In this document: positions 30,092 through 42,341 of the stretch, in pieces | How positions within the stretch are numbered: position 1 is the stretch's first letter | How the letters are laid out: each line of letters opens with the position of its first letter | Origin: Mycobacterium sp. DL | GTDB lineage: Bacteria > Actinomycetota > Actinomycetes > Mycobacteriales > Mycobacteriaceae | Reading direction: 5' to 3' | Length of the DNA: 64,000 nucleotides | Assembly (NCBI RefSeq): GCF_039729195.1 | Contig: NZ_CP155796.1 | Span: 5,704,001-5,768,000 of the forward strand | Notes under the pieces: model-generated | Database searches by the model: none | What the model saw: the letters and a program-made list of their open reading frames with translations, nothing else | Told to the model about the DNA's origin: nothing | Program-made: the position numbers and the translations under genes

Positions 30092-31417
30092 CTAGGTTGA
30101 CGGCTCGTTCGCGCCGGGATCGGTGTTCTCCCGCAGGATGTCGTCATGGCAGTCGACGCGGGTCTGGCCGGTCTGCTCCATGCAGACCAGCACAGGCGTC
30201 GCGGTATTCGGATCACCCGCGGGGCGTTTGATCTCACCGGGGTACTGCGACCACAGCGGGGCACCCGTCGATGTCAGGCGCGCGCAGTAGGCGGGCTGAC
30301 CGCCTTCGGTCACCCCGGCCGCGCCCAGCGTCGCGCAGTCCGCGCCCACGACGACGACCGGTAACGTCACGTCCCCCGCTGCGGCGGAAGACGGCCGCTC
30401 GGGCCTGTCGTAGATCGCGAGGAACACCACCGCTGCGACCGCGATCACGCTCAACACCAGCGCCAGCCCCAGAACCACCGGTACGCGGCCCCGGGCGCGC
30501 GTCGGCGCCGCTCGTTTCGCGTGCCGGGGTCCGGCCGCCGCGGGCGCCGCCGCCGTGGCATCGGCATCGTCGGCCCCGACGCCGGCGCGGTTGGCGAGGG
30601 CCCGCGCGAAGTCCACACACCGCTCGTAGCGGTCGGCAGGCGACTTCGCCAGCGCTTTGTCGAAAACCTTTCCCACACTAGAGAGTTCGGGACGGTGCGC
30701 GCCGATCGACGGCGGCTGAGCAGTCAGATGCGCACTGATGACGATGGCGGGGTTGGAATGCTGGAACGGCGGTGAACCGGTGAGCAGCTGGAAGGCGGTG
30801 GCCGCCAGCGCGTACTGATCGGCACGGCCGTCGATCCGTTTGTCGGCGGTCAACTGCTCGGGCGCGGAGTACGCGACGGTGCCCACCGTCATGTCGGTAC
30901 CCGTCAGCGAGCTGATCTCTCCGACGCGGCGGGCGATGCCGAAGTCCGCCAGCATGATCCGCTCATTGTCGGTCTCCGGATCGGCGATCAGGATGTTCGC
31001 GGGCTTGACGTCACGGTGCAGCAGGCCGCGCTGGTGTGCGTAGTCGAGCGCGTCCCCGACCGCGGTGACGATGCGGATCACCAGAGCCGGCGGCATCCCC
31101 TTCGGATACCGCTCGGCGAGCAGGCGGGCGGCGTCGGTGCCCTCGACGTGATCCATCGAGATCCACAGCCGGCCGTCGTGCTCACCGCGGTCGTGCACCT
31201 CGACGATGTGCGGATGCCACAGGGTGGCCGCGATGTCGGCTTCCCTGCTGAACCGCTCCCGATACTCGCTGTCGGCACAGACGGTTGCCGACAACACCTT
31301 CAGCGCGTCGTGGCGCGGCAGCCGGGGATGCCTGGCCAGATAGACCTCACCCATGCCGCCCGCGCCCAGCAATCGCAGAATGGTGTAATCCGCGATCACC
31401 TCACCTTCGGTCAGCAT
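30092..31417 (-). CDS. Transmembrane serine/threonine protein kinase
   Basis: This 441-residue receptor-type kinase has the glycine loop [14 protein letters not shown], the ATP-anchoring Lys in DALKVLS, catalytic [15 protein letters not shown] in LADFGIARR, and the activation loop [20 protein letters not shown] with several Thr that could be autophosphorylated. The kinase domain spans about 10-270, followed by an Ala/Arg-rich juxtamembrane part, one membrane helix (about 312-336) and a small extracellular domain of about 100 residues with four Cys (likely two disulfides). It resembles the PknF/PknI-like group but I cannot name an orthologue. ATG 31417 is used; it overlaps the RDD gene by 7 bp. 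Its place beside embB and accD4 makes cell-wall enzymes plausible substrates, by inference only. Confidence 0.88.
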   Translation of the reverse strand: MLTEGEVIADYTILRLLGAGGMGEVYLARHPRLPRHDALKVLSATVCADSEYRERFSREADIAATLWHPHIVEVHDRGEHDGRLWISMDHVEGTDAARLLAERYPKGMPPALVIRIVTAVGDALDYAHQRGLLHRDVKPANILIADPETDNERIMLADFGIARRVGEISSLTGTDMTVGTVAYSAPEQLTADKRIDGRADQYALAATAFQLLTGSPPFQHSNPAIVISAHLTAQPPSIGAHRPELSSVGKVFDKALAKSPADRYERCVDFARALANRAGVGADDADATAAAPAAAGPRHAKRAAPTRARGRVPVVLGLALVLSVIAVAAVVFLAIYDRPERPSSAAAGDVTLPVVVVGADCATLGAAGVTEGGQPAYCARLTSTGAPLWSQYPGEIKRPAGDPNTATPVLVCMEQTGQTRVDCHDDILRENTDPGANEPST

Positions 31418-31854
31418 GGCCGGACGTAGATGACTCGGCTGCCGAACACGATGTCCTGCAACGATCTTCGGTGCCGATCCAGCGCCACCCACAGCAGTCC
31501 CACCGGGAAGACCACACACGCGACCCCACGCAGCAGCGCGGTCAGTGGCTTCAGCCGGCCCGAGCGGCGCCCGACGACCCGCAGGCCCATCGCCACCGAA
31601 CCGACGGTACAGCCCGAGACCGACCAGCAGCCGGCGAGATAGAGCACCGCGACCACGAACCCGACGGCACCCGAGAACACCAGATCCAGCGCCGGGAACC
31701 GGAACGAGCCGGGATTGAGCGCCAGCAGGCTCAGCACCAGACCGGAGTAGAGCAGCCCCAGCAGCGCTCCGACGACACACAGGTCGATCAGCGCGGCCAC
31801 GCACCGGCTGACCACGCCCGCGGCGCGGGCCGTCGTCTCATCGCGGACGGTCAC
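31411..31854 (-). CDS. RDD family membrane protein
   Basis: This 147-residue protein has the Arg-Asp-Asp-type start [20 protein letters not shown] in the first helix, further helices around 55-75 and 105-125, and the typical [20 protein letters not shown] loop, with the closing [22 protein letters not shown] proteins are small membrane proteins of unclear transport function. Overlaps the kinase gene by 7 bp downstream and the next upstream gene by 17 bp, so the three form one translational unit. Confidence 0.88.
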   Translation of the reverse strand: MTVRDETTARAAGVVSRCVAALIDLCVVGALLGLLYSGLVLSLLALNPGSFRFPALDLVFSGAVGFVVAVLYLAGCWSVSGCTVGSVAMGLRVVGRRSGRLKPLTALLRGVACVVFPVGLLWVALDRHRRSLQDIVFGSRVIYVRPC

Positions 31855-32251
31855 GGTGGTAGCCCTGTCTGCGGCCCAGGACCCGGTCGACGAATCCGGA
31901 CACCGCGTCGTCGGCCCGCTCCCCCTGGGTGCGCACGTCGGTCATCACCTCGGCGGTCACCGAACTGGTGGACTCCCGGATGATGGCGGGCAGGTCGACG
32001 GCGTCGATCACCTCGTTGGCCAGACCCACGAGATCGATGCGGGCGATCACCGCCTCGATCGCCTCGGCCGGCAGACGGTCGCGCACGATCGCGGTGAGGT
32101 CGAGTTCGTCGATCACCGCGGCCACGATCAGCGACAGTACCGCCTGCACCTCGTGCCTGCCGCGCGTGAACAGCCCTCCCACCAGCGGTAGCGCCTCACA
32201 GGTCCGGTAGGCATCCACCAGCATGGACGACGGCGGCGGCGGCTCAGGCAC
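31838..32251 (-). CDS. Conserved protein of unknown function upstream of the RDD gene
   Basis: This 137-residue protein has no signal peptide or clear membrane helix. The centre is a run of short amphipathic helices in which acidic and hydrophobic residues alternate (VIDELDLTAIVRDRLPAEAI, then VIDAVDLPAIIRESTSSVTA), so two related segments seem to repeat with the pattern I-D-x-x-D-L-x-x-I. The C-terminus is basic. Start GTG 32251 has GAGGAC just upstream; ATG 32224 is an alternative. It overlaps the RDD gene, so a joint role with it is likely, but I cannot assign a function. Confidence 0.7.
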   Translation of the reverse strand: MPEPPPPSSMLVDAYRTCEALPLVGGLFTRGRHEVQAVLSLIVAAVIDELDLTAIVRDRLPAEAIEAVIARIDLVGLANEVIDAVDLPAIIRESTSSVTAEVMTDVRTQGERADDAVSGFVDRVLGRRQGYHRDRPR

Positions 32252-32260
32252 TACACGTCC

Positions 32261-33211
32261 TCAGTGCGGCGTTCCGAGGTACGGGAACTCGGGCAGGATG
32301 TCGGTGTGCGGGTGCAGGCCCGACGACGGCCGGGCCCCGTTGGTCAGGAATGCGCGCCGATGGGCCATCACGTCGTCGGACAACGTCCGACCGTTCGGAT
32401 ACTTCGCCGGCCGGGACGGGTTGTAGGTCAGTACGTCGGGCAGGGTGCCCTCGGCGTTGATCGCGGCGATCGCCTCGTCCCTGCTGTACCCGCCTGTGCG
32501 GGCCATCGTGTCGATGAGCGGCCCGATCCACAGTTCCCGGTCGCGGTTGGGTTCGCCGGCGTTGTACTCGTCCCTGGTGTCCTCGGTGGTGATGATGTTG
32601 CCCAGCCACGGCTGACCGGCCCGGTCCACGTGGACCCAGTCGTTGTCCTTCAGCAGAGTGCAGCGCGCCCAGATCCGGACATCGGGAGCGGCGCTCAGAT
32701 AGCTGGTGGGCAGTTCGATCACCATCGCGATCACGTTGGATTCGGCGTAGGAGTCGGCGCCGGTGCCGTCGAGATCAACAAACGTCGGGTCGCTGCGCGC
32801 ACCTGCGAAGAAGGTGAACCCGCCCGACTCGACGATCGTGGTGGTCTCGCCGAACGACACGTCGACGTCGCCGAAGATCCGGGAACCGACCGCCGCGACC
32901 GCGGAGGACTGGTTGCCGACGGCGAGGAAGGCGTCCACGCGCTGGCGTCCGTCGACCGGTGGCGAGAACGAGAAGCTGAACGCGAAGTCGTTGCGCAGGT
33001 CCCCCGTGTGGTCGATGGCCAGCCGGTACACGGCATCCGGGTGCAGCGGCCCGGCATCGGGGTTGGCGGTCAGCACGATCGCGGTCCGCAGCGGATCGTT
33101 CGGCGACGGGAACACGAAGAGATCTCGCAGATCCAGCCGGGGATCTCCGAACGGGGCGCCGGCGCTCAGGTCCGGAAAGTGACTCGACGCTGGTTTGTTC
33201 GTTCCTGACAT
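32261..33211 (-). CDS. DUF4331 domain-containing protein
   Basis: This 316-residue protein shows the DUF4331 features: DLFVFPSPNDPLRTAIVLT near the start, DAVYRLAIDHTGD, the central FTFFAGARSDPTFVDLDG and the end GLHPHTDILPEFPYLGTPH. No signal peptide is visible. The family's function is unknown. ATG 33211 is preferred, with GGAG about 10 nt before it; an upstream in-frame GTG at 33238 would add nine residues. It ends 9 bp before the GTG of the 137-residue gene and may share its transcript with the RDD and kinase genes. Confidence 0.83.
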   Translation of the reverse strand: MSGTNKPASSHFPDLSAGAPFGDPRLDLRDLFVFPSPNDPLRTAIVLTANPDAGPLHPDAVYRLAIDHTGDLRNDFAFSFSFSPPVDGRQRVDAFLAVGNQSSAVAAVGSRIFGDVDVSFGETTTIVESGGFTFFAGARSDPTFVDLDGTGADSYAESNVIAMVIELPTSYLSAAPDVRIWARCTLLKDNDWVHVDRAGQPWLGNIITTEDTRDEYNAGEPNRDRELWIGPLIDTMARTGGYSRDEAIAAINAEGTLPDVLTYNPSRPAKYPNGRTLSDDVMAHRRAFLTNGARPSSGLHPHTDILPEFPYLGTPH

Positions 33212-33245
33212 GTTCGACACTGCTCCATCCAACCGCACCCGACGC

Positions 33246-34829
33246 CTAGATCGGAGTCAGGCCGTGTTTGCGTTGCACACGGTTGATCTGCTTGTCACGC
33301 AGCAGGTGCATCGACTTGCGCAGCAACAGCCGGGTCTGGTGCGGTTCGATGACGCCGTCGATGAAGCCGCGCTCGGCCGCCACCCAGGGCACGGCCATGT
33401 TGGCGTTGTAGCCCTCGATGAAGTCGGCCTTGATCTTCTGCACCTCGGGCGCGGTCGGATCCGGGAAGCGCTTCACCAGCAGCTGCGCGGCACCTTCGGC
33501 GCCGATCACGGCGATGCGCGCGGTCGGCCAGGCGAAGTTCAGGTCGGCGGTGAGCTGCTTGGAACCCATCACCGCGTAGGCGCCGCCGTAGGACTTGCGC
33601 ACCGTGATGGTGACCTTCGGGATGTCGGCCTCGACGACCGCGTTGAGGAACCGGCCACCACGCTTGATGATGCCGCCCTTCTCCTGCTGGACGCCGGGCA
33701 TGAAGCCCGGGGTGTCCACCACGAAGACCAGCGGGGTGTTGAACGAGTCGCAGAACCGGACGAACCGGGCGGCCTTGTCGGAGGCCTCGATGTCGATCGC
33801 TCCCGACATGTACATCGGCTGGTTGGCGATCACCCCGACCGGGCGGCCGTCGACTCGGGCGAACGCGGTGATGATCGCCGGGCCGGACTGCTCACCGACC
33901 GGGAACACGTCACCGTCGTCGAAGATCCTCAGCAGGATCTCCATCATGTCGTAGGCCTGGTTGTCCGAGTCCGGCACGATCGCGTCCAGCTCGAGGTCGT
34001 GCGGCGTGATTTCCGGTTCGAGGCCCGGGTTGATGATCGGCGGGTCGTCGAAGGTGTTGGCGGGCAGGAAGCTCAGGTAGTTGCGGACGTATTCGAACGC
34101 CGCGGCCTCGGACTCGACGACCTGATGGATGTTGCCGTAGCTGGCCTGCGCGTCGGCGCCACCCAGTTCGTCGAGCGTGACGTCCTCGCCGGTGACGTCC
34201 TTGATGACGTCGGGGCCGGTGACGAACATGTAGCCCTGGTCACGCACCGCGACCACCAGATCGGTCTGGATAGGCGAGTACACCGCGCCGCCCGCGCACT
34301 TGCCGAAGATCAGCGAGATCTCCGGCACCAGTCCGCGCAGCAGCTCGTGGCGGCGGCCGAGTTCGGCATACCAGGCCAGCGACGTCGCCGCGTCCTGGAT
34401 GCGGGCGCCACCGGAGTCGTTGATGCCGATGATCGGGCAGCCGACCATCGCCACCCACTCCATCAGGCGGGCGACCTTGCGGCCGAACATCTCCCCCACC
34501 GAACCCTGGAAGACGGTCTGGTCGTGGCTGAACACCCCGACGGGCCGGCCGTTGATGGTGCCGTGGCCGGTGACGACGCCGTCGCCGAAGAGCGCGTTGG
34601 GGTCACCGGGTGTCTTGGCCAGCGCGCCGATCTCGAGGAAGCTGCCCGGATCCAGTAGCGAGTAGATGCGGGCCCGCGCGCTCGGGATGCCCTTCTTCTC
34701 CCGTTTGGCGACGGCTTTCTCTCCGCCCGGTTCCTTGGCGAGCTCGAGCTTTTCGCGCAGCTCGGCGAGCTTCTCGGCGGTGGTCACCGCTGTCTTCGGG
34801 ATGGTCTCGGCGGGAGATTCAGCTGTCAC
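33246..34829 (-). CDS. accD4: Acyl-CoA carboxylase beta subunit AccD4
   Basis: This 527-residue carboxyltransferase is the subunit that, with a biotinylated alpha subunit (AccA3) and AccD5/AccE5, carboxylates the long-chain acyl-CoA used as extender by Pks13. Biotin- and acyl-CoA-binding halves of the crotonase-like fold are marked by [20 protein letters not shown] and [20 protein letters not shown], followed by [13 protein letters not shown]. Start GTG 34829 lies inside the end of pks13 with an 11-bp overlap. The fadD32-pks13-accD4 order on the minus strand is the conserved mycolic-acid condensation operon. Confidence 0.95.
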   Translation of the reverse strand: MTAESPAETIPKTAVTTAEKLAELREKLELAKEPGGEKAVAKREKKGIPSARARIYSLLDPGSFLEIGALAKTPGDPNALFGDGVVTGHGTINGRPVGVFSHDQTVFQGSVGEMFGRKVARLMEWVAMVGCPIIGINDSGGARIQDAATSLAWYAELGRRHELLRGLVPEISLIFGKCAGGAVYSPIQTDLVVAVRDQGYMFVTGPDVIKDVTGEDVTLDELGGADAQASYGNIHQVVESEAAAFEYVRNYLSFLPANTFDDPPIINPGLEPEITPHDLELDAIVPDSDNQAYDMMEILLRIFDDGDVFPVGEQSGPAIITAFARVDGRPVGVIANQPMYMSGAIDIEASDKAARFVRFCDSFNTPLVFVVDTPGFMPGVQQEKGGIIKRGGRFLNAVVEADIPKVTITVRKSYGGAYAVMGSKQLTADLNFAWPTARIAVIGAEGAAQLLVKRFPDPTAPEVQKIKADFIEGYNANMAVPWVAAERGFIDGVIEPHQTRLLLRKSMHLLRDKQINRVQRKHGLTPI

Positions 34830-37800
34830 CGTGGGTCGCCTCCTCGCTTTGAATCCGACTGATCGCCTCGCTCATGTGCGCGCCGACCTTTGCAATGTAC
34901 GGCTCATCGATGGCCTGGATGTGCTCGCCCCCGATGGCTATCACCTCGAGGTCGCTGACGAATTCGCCCCAGCCACCGTCCGGTTGCCTGGTGGCGTAGC
35001 GCGGCTCGAACATGATCGCGTCATCGTGGTAACGGTCTGCCATGTACAGCGTGACGTGGCCGTCGTAATTCTCGATGACGGCGGTGTCCAGCGCCCGGTT
35101 GTCGAGGTAGGACGTCCGCTGGTGCTCGATGATGCCGCCCGGGATGTCGACGCCCGCCTCCTTGACCGCGTCGAGAATGAACCTGACCTGTCCGTCGTCG
35201 TCGAGTTCCTCGAGCTGCTCGTACGGGATCTCCGGGATCTCGACGTTGAACGTGCGCTGCGCGAACAGGGCATAACGATCCCAGCGGGCGCGGATCTCCG
35301 CCTTGGTCTGCGGCACTTCCTCGCCGGCGCGCACGGTGTCGATCAGGCCGACGAATCGGACGTCGGCACCGTGGCGCTTGAGGCCCACCGCGCAGGCGTA
35401 GGCCAGCGCGCCACCCAGTGACCAACCGGTCAGGATGTAGGGCCCATCGCCCTGGATCTCCATCAGCTTGGGCACGTACTCGGCTGCCCGCTCCTCGATG
35501 GAGCCTTCGACGCGCTCGAGCCCGTACACCGGGGTGTCTGCCGGCAACCGCTTCAGCAGCGGGTCGTAGACGACGGTCGATCCGCCGGCTGGATGGAACA
35601 CGAAGACCGGGACCCGGGTCGACCCCTCGGGCCGGGCCCGGATCGTGCGGACGAACCCGTCGAGTTCACCGGCGTCCATCTCGTCACGGACAACCGACGA
35701 CAGGTCCTGGATGGTGCGAGCCGCCGTGACCTGCTCGGCGGTGACCGTTCCCTCGGCACGCTCGGAAAGACGTTGCGCCATCTTCTCCGCCGTCGCGGCG
35801 TCAACCGCCGGAAGCTCGTTGAAGATGCCGCCCGGTGACTTGCCGGTGACGATCGCCCACGTGGCGAAGGTGACGCGCTCGGCCGCGTCGCGAGGCGGGA
35901 CGTCGGCGCCGAGCGCCTCGGTGACCGCCTCCTGGGTGAGCACTTTGGCGGCGATTCCCGCCGCCGACGGCTTCCCGGCGGCCGCCGGTCCGGAGGGGTC
36001 GGTCGGGGGCGGTGGGACAGCCGGACCCGACGGGTCGGTCGGCGGAGCAGGGACGCCCGCGACATCAGACGACGGCTCGGCGATCGGGTGCCCGGCCTCG
36101 GCCAGCTTCGCCTCGAGTTCGGCGACGGTCGTCGCCCCACCCATCAGCTCGGCCTGGGCCGCGGCGATCTCCTCGGCAGTGCGCCCCTTCTGCTGCTCGG
36201 CGAGATCGTCGACCTCGTCGCGGTGTTCGACCGCGTACGCGATGAGCTTCTCGACGGCATAGAGGTTGGCGTCACGCACCGCGGTCAACTGGATCGGCGG
36301 CAGGTCGAAGTCGTACTCGACACGGTTCTTGATCCGAACCGCCATCAGCGAGTCGAGGCCGAGTTCGATCAGCGGCACCTCCCAGGGCAGATCCTCGGGC
36401 TCGTAACCCATCGCGGCGCCGACGATGGTGCCGAGGCGCTCGCTGATGGTCTCTCCGGTGTCCGGCGACCACTTGGCGAAGCCCGCCGCGATGCCTGCGC
36501 CCGCGGTGAGGTTGTCGTGCAGGATCGCCGCGTCTTCCTCGGGTTCCTCTTCGACCGGGGCCTGGCCGACCACCGTCCCCGTCTCGGCGATCGTGCCGGC
36601 ACCCACCGCGGTGGGCAGCGCCGTCTGCGCGCCGGCCCGGGCCACGATCGCGTCGTAGACGAGGGTGAAGGACTCGTCGATGCGGGCGTGCACCTGCACA
36701 CTCGCCCCTCCCGGGTGCCGGGTCAGCGTGGTCACCAGCCGTGAGTCGTCGCCGGGGACCGCACGCTGCTCGGAGGCGACCAGCTTGGCGTCCGGAAGGA
36801 CCGCAGCCGCAGCGGCTTTCACCAGCGCGGCCAGATCTGTCGCACCGCGCGGCGAGTACTCGAAGACATGCCTGCCGTCAGGTGTCGCGACGTGGTTGCC
36901 GGGGACGACCGCCGAGCTGTCGCCGGTGAAATGCGCGTCGAGCCAGTGCGGCTTGCGGCGGAACTTGGTCGGCGGGATGTCGGCGAAGTCCAGCGCTCCG
37001 GCCAGCCCCCGCGAGCGCCGCGGGAACAGCGTCCGGAAATCGAGATCGTGACCGTGCACGAACAGGGTGGCCATCGCGGTGGTCATCGAATCCACCTCGT
37101 CCTGCTTGCGCGCCAGCGTCGCGATCAGCTGCGCATCGTGAAGGCCAGCGGCGGCCGTGGTCAGACCAACCTGCATGAGGGCCACCGGATTCGGCGCCAA
37201 CTCCAGGAACGTGGTGTGGCCGTTGTCGACCGCGTTGCGGATGCCGTGGGTGAAGTAGACGGAGTGCCGCAACCCCTTCTTCCAGTAGTCCACGTCGTGG
37301 ATGGCGTCCGCACCCGGCCGGATCAGGCTGCCCTCGTGCACAGTCGAGTAGTACGGCACCTGCAGCGACTGGGCTTCGATGCCCTGCAGTTCGGCGGCCA
37401 GTTCACCCAGCAGCGGGTCCATCTGGGAGGTGTGGCTGGCACCCTTGGTCTGGAACTTGCGGGCGAACTTGCCCTCCGACTCGGCGCGCGCGATGATCGC
37501 GTCCACCTGATCCGGCGGGCCGCCGATGACCGTCTGTGACGGTGCGGCGTACACACAGACTTCGAGACCGGTGAAAGCTTCATCTTCCTTGAAGACAGAT
37601 ACGATCTCCTCGGCGGAATACTCCACCAGGGCCATCAACCTGATGTACTCACCGAACAGCATCGCCTCGCCCTCACCCATCAGGTGCGAGCGCGAGCAGA
37701 TCGTGCGGGTGGCGTCGCCCAGCGACAGGCCACCGGCGAAGTAGGCCGCGGCGGCCTCACCCAGTGACTGACCCACCAGCGCACCGGGTTTCGCACCGTG

Positions 37801-40203
37801 GGACTTGAGCAGCTCTCCGAGAGCGACCTGGATCGCGAAGATCGTGACCTGCGTGGTCTCGATTCCGTAGTCCTGCGAGTCGTCGAGGATCAACTCCACC
37901 ACGGAGTAGCCGAGCTCGTCCTGGACCAGGGAATCGACCTTGTTGATCCACTCGGCGAACACCTCGTCGCGCAGATACAGGCTTTTGGCCATCTTCCGGT
38001 GCTGGGCACCGAATCCGGCAAGCACCCACACCGGCCCGTTGGTGACCGGGCCGTCTGCGCTGAGCACGATGGGGTTCGGCTTGCCGTCGGCGAGGGCCCG
38101 CAGCCCCTTGACCGCCTCGTCGTGGTCATGTGCCAGCACCACCGCGCGGGACCGCCCGTGGTTGCGGCGCGACAGCGACCGCCCGATCGACTCCAACGAC
38201 GACTCCCGGCCTTCGGGGCTGTCGATCCAGTCCGCGAGCTCAGCGGCCGAGGCCCTCTTGCGGGAGGTCAGGAATCCCGAAACTGCCAGCGGCACAAGCT
38301 TCGCCGTGGGCTCTTCGGCCGCGAGCTCCTCGCGGGCGACCTCGATGAGGCGCAACGCCTCGTCGGTCAGACCCGGCAGTTCGGGTTCGTCGTCGAGCGA
38401 TGCGGCCGGCGCGTCCAGAGCGTCGTCGTCATCGTCTATGAACTCGCCGTACTCGTCCATCCGCACCCCACCGACGTACACGGCCTTGGCGTCGTCGTTG
38501 GCCGGGCTGACCACGGCCACATCGGGTTCGGGAGCAGGCTCGACCAGGTCGCTGGGCAGTACCTCCCGCAGCACCAGATGCGCGTTGGCGCCACCGAAAC
38601 CGAAGCCGGACACCCCGGCGATCGCCTTGCCGCTGTAGCGCGGCCAGTCGGTGACGGTGTCGGCGACCTTGAGGTGTTCCTTGTCGAAGTCGATGTACGG
38701 GTTGGGACCGGAGTAGTTGATCGACGGCGGGATCTTGTCGTTCTTGAGCGCCAGCGCCACTTTGGCCAGGCTGGCCGCACCGGCCGCCGATTCCAGATGT
38801 CCCACATTGGATTTCACTGCACCCAGCAACGCCGGCCGGTCGTCGGCGCGGCCCCTGCCGATGACCCGGCCCAGCGCGTCGGCCTCGATCGGGTCGCCGA
38901 GGATGGTGCCCGTGCCGTGCGCTTCGACGTAGTCGACCGTCCGCGGGTCGATGCCGGCGTCCTTGTACGCCTTGCGCAGCACCGCTTCCTGCGCATCGGG
39001 ATTGGGGGCCAGCAGACCGTTGGAGCGTCCGTCGTGGTTGACCGCACCGCCGGCGACGACCGCCAAGATGTCGTCACCGTCGCGGCGGGCGTCTTCGAGA
39101 CGCTTGAACACCAGCATGCCGCCGCCCTCTGAGCGGGCGTAACCGTCGGCGTCGGCGGAGAACGACTTGATCCGGCCGTCCGGTGCGAGCACGCCGCCCA
39201 CCTCGTCGAAACCGACGGTCACCATCGGTGTGACCAGCGCGTTGACCCCGCCGGCGACCACGACGTCGGCATCGCCGGAACGCAGCGCCTTGATGCCCTC
39301 GTGCACGGCGACCAGCGACGACGAACACGCCGTGTCGATGGCCATCGACGGGCCGCGGAAATCGAAGAAGTAGGACACCCGGTTGGCGATGATCGCACTG
39401 GAGTTACCGGTGATCGCGTACGGATGCGCGACGGACGGATCGGACAGCGCCATGATCATGTAGTCGTTGGTCGAACTGCCGACGAACACGCCGACGTTCT
39501 CGCCGCGCAGGCTTGACGCCGGAATCCTGGCGTACTCCAACGCTTCCCACGTGAGTTCCAGTGCCATTCGCTGCTGTGGATCGACGTTGTCGGCTTCCAT
39601 CTTGGACAGCGCGAAGAACTCGGCGTCGAAGCCCTTGATGTCGGACAGGTAGCCGCCGCGGGTGTGCGCCTTGGCGACCCGCTCGGCGACGCGCGGCTCG
39701 GAGAGGAACTCCGACCACCGCCCCTCCGGCAGGTCGGTGATCGCGTCGCGGCCTTCCAGCAGCGCGGTCCACATCTCGTCGGGGGTGTTCATGTCGCCCG
39801 GGAAACGGGTGGCCACACCGACGATCGCGATGTTCATGACGCCCTCGTCGGCGTCGCGCGACCAGTCCTCGGCGTCGAGAGCCGCGGTGTCCACCTCGGG
39901 CTCACCCTCGACGATGACGGTGGCCAGCGCTTCGATGGTCGGGTGCCGGAACGCGACGGTGGCGGTCAGCGTGACGCCGGTGAGGTCCTCGATGTCACTG
40001 GCCATCGCGACCGCGTCCCGCGACGAAAGTCCGAGTTCGACCATCGGCGTCGATTCGTTGATCGAGTCGGGCGCCTGGCCGGTGGCGTTGCCGATCCAGT
40101 TGCGCAGCCACTCGCGCATCTCGTTGACGGTCATGCCGAAATCTTCGCCATCACCCGGCGCCGGCACGTTGCCCGAATCATCTTGTGCTTCAGCCATGTT
40201 CAC
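34819..40203 (-). CDS. pks13: Polyketide synthase Pks13 (mycolic acid condensase)
   Basis: This 1794-residue protein has five domains in order: ACP1 (phosphopantetheine Ser61 in [13 protein letters not shown]), ketosynthase (about 120-545, Cys293 in [13 protein letters not shown]), acyltransferase (about 710-1040, Ser813 in [13 protein letters not shown]), ACP2 (Ser1285 in [14 protein letters not shown]) and a C-terminal thioesterase/acyltransferase (about 1520-1790, Ser1595 in [12 protein letters not shown]). It joins meromycoloyl-AMP delivered by FadD32 to the carboxyacyl-CoA made with AccD4, giving the alpha-alkyl beta-ketoacyl precursor of mycolic acids, and transfers it to trehalose. A Pro/Ala-rich linker (about 1395-1430) separates ACP2 from the later domains. 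All five active residues are intact. Starts 57 bp after fadD32. Confidence 0.97.
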   Translation of the reverse strand: MNMAEAQDDSGNVPAPGDGEDFGMTVNEMREWLRNWIGNATGQAPDSINESTPMVELGLSSRDAVAMASDIEDLTGVTLTATVAFRHPTIEALATVIVEGEPEVDTAALDAEDWSRDADEGVMNIAIVGVATRFPGDMNTPDEMWTALLEGRDAITDLPEGRWSEFLSEPRVAERVAKAHTRGGYLSDIKGFDAEFFALSKMEADNVDPQQRMALELTWEALEYARIPASSLRGENVGVFVGSSTNDYMIMALSDPSVAHPYAITGNSSAIIANRVSYFFDFRGPSMAIDTACSSSLVAVHEGIKALRSGDADVVVAGGVNALVTPMVTVGFDEVGGVLAPDGRIKSFSADADGYARSEGGGMLVFKRLEDARRDGDDILAVVAGGAVNHDGRSNGLLAPNPDAQEAVLRKAYKDAGIDPRTVDYVEAHGTGTILGDPIEADALGRVIGRGRADDRPALLGAVKSNVGHLESAAGAASLAKVALALKNDKIPPSINYSGPNPYIDFDKEHLKVADTVTDWPRYSGKAIAGVSGFGFGGANAHLVLREVLPSDLVEPAPEPDVAVVSPANDDAKAVYVGGVRMDEYGEFIDDDDDALDAPAASLDDEPELPGLTDEALRLIEVAREELAAEEPTAKLVPLAVSGFLTSRKRASAAELADWIDSPEGRESSLESIGRSLSRRNHGRSRAVVLAHDHDEAVKGLRALADGKPNPIVLSADGPVTNGPVWVLAGFGAQHRKMAKSLYLRDEVFAEWINKVDSLVQDELGYSVVELILDDSQDYGIETTQVTIFAIQVALGELLKSHGAKPGALVGQSLGEAAAAYFAGGLSLGDATRTICSRSHLMGEGEAMLFGEYIRLMALVEYSAEEIVSVFKEDEAFTGLEVCVYAAPSQTVIGGPPDQVDAIIARAESEGKFARKFQTKGASHTSQMDPLLGELAAELQGIEAQSLQVPYYSTVHEGSLIRPGADAIHDVDYWKKGLRHSVYFTHGIRNAVDNGHTTFLELAPNPVALMQVGLTTAAAGLHDAQLIATLARKQDEVDSMTTAMATLFVHGHDLDFRTLFPRRSRGLAGALDFADIPPTKFRRKPHWLDAHFTGDSSAVVPGNHVATPDGRHVFEYSPRGATDLAALVKAAAAAVLPDAKLVASEQRAVPGDDSRLVTTLTRHPGGASVQVHARIDESFTLVYDAIVARAGAQTALPTAVGAGTIAETGTVVGQAPVEEEPEEDAAILHDNLTAGAGIAAGFAKWSPDTGETISERLGTIVGAAMGYEPEDLPWEVPLIELGLDSLMAVRIKNRVEYDFDLPPIQLTAVRDANLYAVEKLIAYAVEHRDEVDDLAEQQKGRTAEEIAAAQAELMGGATTVAELEAKLAEAGHPIAEPSSDVAGVPAPPTDPSGPAVPPPPTDPSGPAAAGKPSAAGIAAKVLTQEAVTEALGADVPPRDAAERVTFATWAIVTGKSPGGIFNELPAVDAATAEKMAQRLSERAEGTVTAEQVTAARTIQDLSSVVRDEMDAGELDGFVRTIRARPEGSTRVPVFVFHPAGGSTVVYDPLLKRLPADTPVYGLERVEGSIEERAAEYVPKLMEIQGDGPYILTGWSLGGALAYACAVGLKRHGADVRFVGLIDTVRAGEEVPQTKAEIRARWDRYALFAQRTFNVEIPEIPYEQLEELDDDGQVRFILDAVKEAGVDIPGGIIEHQRTSYLDNRALDTAVIENYDGHVTLYMADRYHDDAIMFEPRYATRQPDGGWGEFVSDLEVIAIGGEHIQAIDEPYIAKVGAHMSEAISRIQSEEATHGDS

Positions 40204-40260
40204 ATAACCTCACGATCGACACGCGGCCGTGGCCGCCGTTGCCGTTGCTGTAGTTGAGCG

Positions 40261-42150
40261 TCAGTCCAACTCGTCCGGGAAGGCGTTGGCCACCTTGCCG
40301 CTGCGCAGGCTGCCGTCCAGGTAGGCGGCCCGGCAGGCCCGCCGACCGATCTTGCCGCTCGACGTCCTCGGAATCGCCCCGGCCGGGGTCAGCAGCACGT
40401 CGCGCACCGTCACGCCGTGGCGCACCGCGATCGCGGCGCGGATGTCGTCGGCGATCGGACCCATGTCGAGCTTGTGCGCGCCCGGCGCCCGCTCTCCGAC
40501 GATCACCAGTTGTTCGGAGCTGTCGTCGGGGTCGCGCTTGAGACCGGCGTGGGCATCGGCGAACACCTCGTCGGGGAGCTGGTTGGCGGGCACCGAGAAG
40601 GCGGCGACGAAGCCGGTCCGCAGCGCCTTGGTGGACTCCTGCGCGGAGTACTCGAGGTCCTGCGGGTAGTGGTTGCGGCCGTCGATGATCACCAGATCCT
40701 TGACGCGGCCGGTGATGTAGAGCTCGCCGTCGTGGAACGCGCCGTAGTCCCCGGTGCGCACCCAGGTCGCGTCGTCGGCGGCCCCCTGGGCGTGGGACGG
40801 GCTGGTGCGCGACTTGAGGATGTTCTGGAACGTGGAGACCGTCTCCTCGGGCTTGCCCCAGTAGCCGGTGCCCATGTTCTGACCGCTGATCCAGATCTCA
40901 CCGATCTGACCGTCGGGCAGTTCGGACGCCGACTCGGCGTCGACGATGACCGCCCACTCCGCCACCCCGACCACGCCGGCCGAAGCCTGGGCCACGGCCT
41001 TCTCCGAGTCCGGCGGCACCTCGACGAAGCGGTGGTTGTTGAGCTGTTCGCGGTCGACGGAGATGATCTTCGGGGAGTCGTCGATATGGGTCGAGGACAC
41101 GAACAGCGTCGCCTCGGCCAGACCGTAGGACGGCTTGATCGCCTGCGGACGGAATCCGTAGGGGCCGAACGCATCGTTGAAGTTGCGGACCGTTGCCGCC
41201 GAAATCGGCTCACTGCCGTTGAGCAGCGCCTTGACGTTGGACAGGTCCAGCGGCGGCTCACCCTCCTTGGGCAGCCCGCGCACCGCGGCGTGGTCGAACG
41301 CGAAGTTCGGCGCCACGGAGATGACGCCGCCGGTGTCGTCGGGTTTGCGCGCCATCTCGCGAATCCAACGCCCGGGGCGCCGAACGAAGGCGGCCGGCGT
41401 CATGAACGAGATGTAGTGACCGATCACCGTGGGCAGCAGCACCGTGATCAGACCCATGTCATGGAAGAACGGCAGCCACGAGACCCCGCGGTCCCCCTCT
41501 TCGGCGGACAGCGCCTCGATGACCTGCACGACGTTCGTCGCCAGGTTCAGGTGGGTGATCTGCACGCCAGTCGGGATCCGCGTCGAACCGGAGGTGTACT
41601 GCAGGTAGGCGATGGTGTCGTGCTGAACGTCGACCGGCTCCCAGGTGGCGCCCACCTCGTCGGGAACTGCGTCGACGGCGATGACGCGAGGACGCTCGTT
41701 GGCCGGGCGGCTCCGGAAGAACTTCCGCACCCCTTCGGCGGCCTCGGTGGTGGTCAGGATCGCGGTCGGCTTGCAGTCGTCGAGCACCGCGTGCAGGCGA
41801 CCGACGTGGCCGGGTTCGGACGGATCGAAGAGCGGCACCGCGATGCGCCCGGAGTACAGCGTGCCGAAGAACGCGACGAGGTATTCGAGGTTCTGCGGGC
41901 AGAGGATGGCAACCCGGTCACCGGGCTGGGTGACCTGCTGCAACCGCGCCCCGACGGCCTTGTTGCGCTTGCCGAAGACGGCCCAGCTCAGGTCCCGGAC
42001 GACACCGTCGCGCTCGGTGGAGAAGTCGACGAAGCGGTAGGCGACCTTGTCCCCACGAACTCGCGCCCATCGCTCGACGTGCTTGACCAGGTTCCCGTTC
42101 TCCGGGAACTTGATCAGTCCGTCCTTGATGAACGGGTTATGGAAGGCCAT
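40261..42150 (-). CDS. fadD32: Long-chain fatty-acid AMP ligase FadD32
   Basis: This 629-residue FAAL-type adenylating enzyme activates meromycolic acid as acyl-AMP and loads it on the N-terminal ACP of Pks13, the next gene. The AMP-binding P-loop is [22 protein letters not shown]-forming family motifs [13 protein letters not shown] and [20 protein letters not shown] follow, and the C-terminal Lys region is [17 protein letters not shown]. The start at ATG 42150 gives [11 protein letters not shown] and has GGAG 8 nt upstream; 14 further in-frame codons to 42192 lack family sequence. A 190-bp leader region precedes it. Confidence 0.96.
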   Translation of the reverse strand: MAFHNPFIKDGLIKFPENGNLVKHVERWARVRGDKVAYRFVDFSTERDGVVRDLSWAVFGKRNKAVGARLQQVTQPGDRVAILCPQNLEYLVAFFGTLYSGRIAVPLFDPSEPGHVGRLHAVLDDCKPTAILTTTEAAEGVRKFFRSRPANERPRVIAVDAVPDEVGATWEPVDVQHDTIAYLQYTSGSTRIPTGVQITHLNLATNVVQVIEALSAEEGDRGVSWLPFFHDMGLITVLLPTVIGHYISFMTPAAFVRRPGRWIREMARKPDDTGGVISVAPNFAFDHAAVRGLPKEGEPPLDLSNVKALLNGSEPISAATVRNFNDAFGPYGFRPQAIKPSYGLAEATLFVSSTHIDDSPKIISVDREQLNNHRFVEVPPDSEKAVAQASAGVVGVAEWAVIVDAESASELPDGQIGEIWISGQNMGTGYWGKPEETVSTFQNILKSRTSPSHAQGAADDATWVRTGDYGAFHDGELYITGRVKDLVIIDGRNHYPQDLEYSAQESTKALRTGFVAAFSVPANQLPDEVFADAHAGLKRDPDDSSEQLVIVGERAPGAHKLDMGPIADDIRAAIAVRHGVTVRDVLLTPAGAIPRTSSGKIGRRACRAAYLDGSLRSGKVANAFPDELD

Positions 42151-42341
42151 GTCACACTCTCCAATCGAACGGGATCGGCGACCCCACTCCATCCATGTCG
42201 GGATTGCATCCCAGCCCGGAGATCGTACCGGGAAGAGGGCCCCCCAACCCTCAGGCGCAGCACAACGCTCTTAGATTTTCCTTAATGTTAGGCCATGGTA
42301 GGTCCGGGCCGTCACGCAGGACAAATCAACCCGATCACGTA
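42151..42341. other. Intergenic region upstream of fadD32
   Basis: These 191 bp lie between the lipase gene stop and the fadD32 ATG, both on the minus strand, and likely hold the fadD32 operon promoter. On the minus strand a TACGAT hexamer at 42222-42227 fits TANNNT and would give a leader of about 65 nt. An AT-rich patch at about 42268-42292 contains further TA-rich hexamers. No terminator-like hairpin with a T-run was found. Confidence 0.4.
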
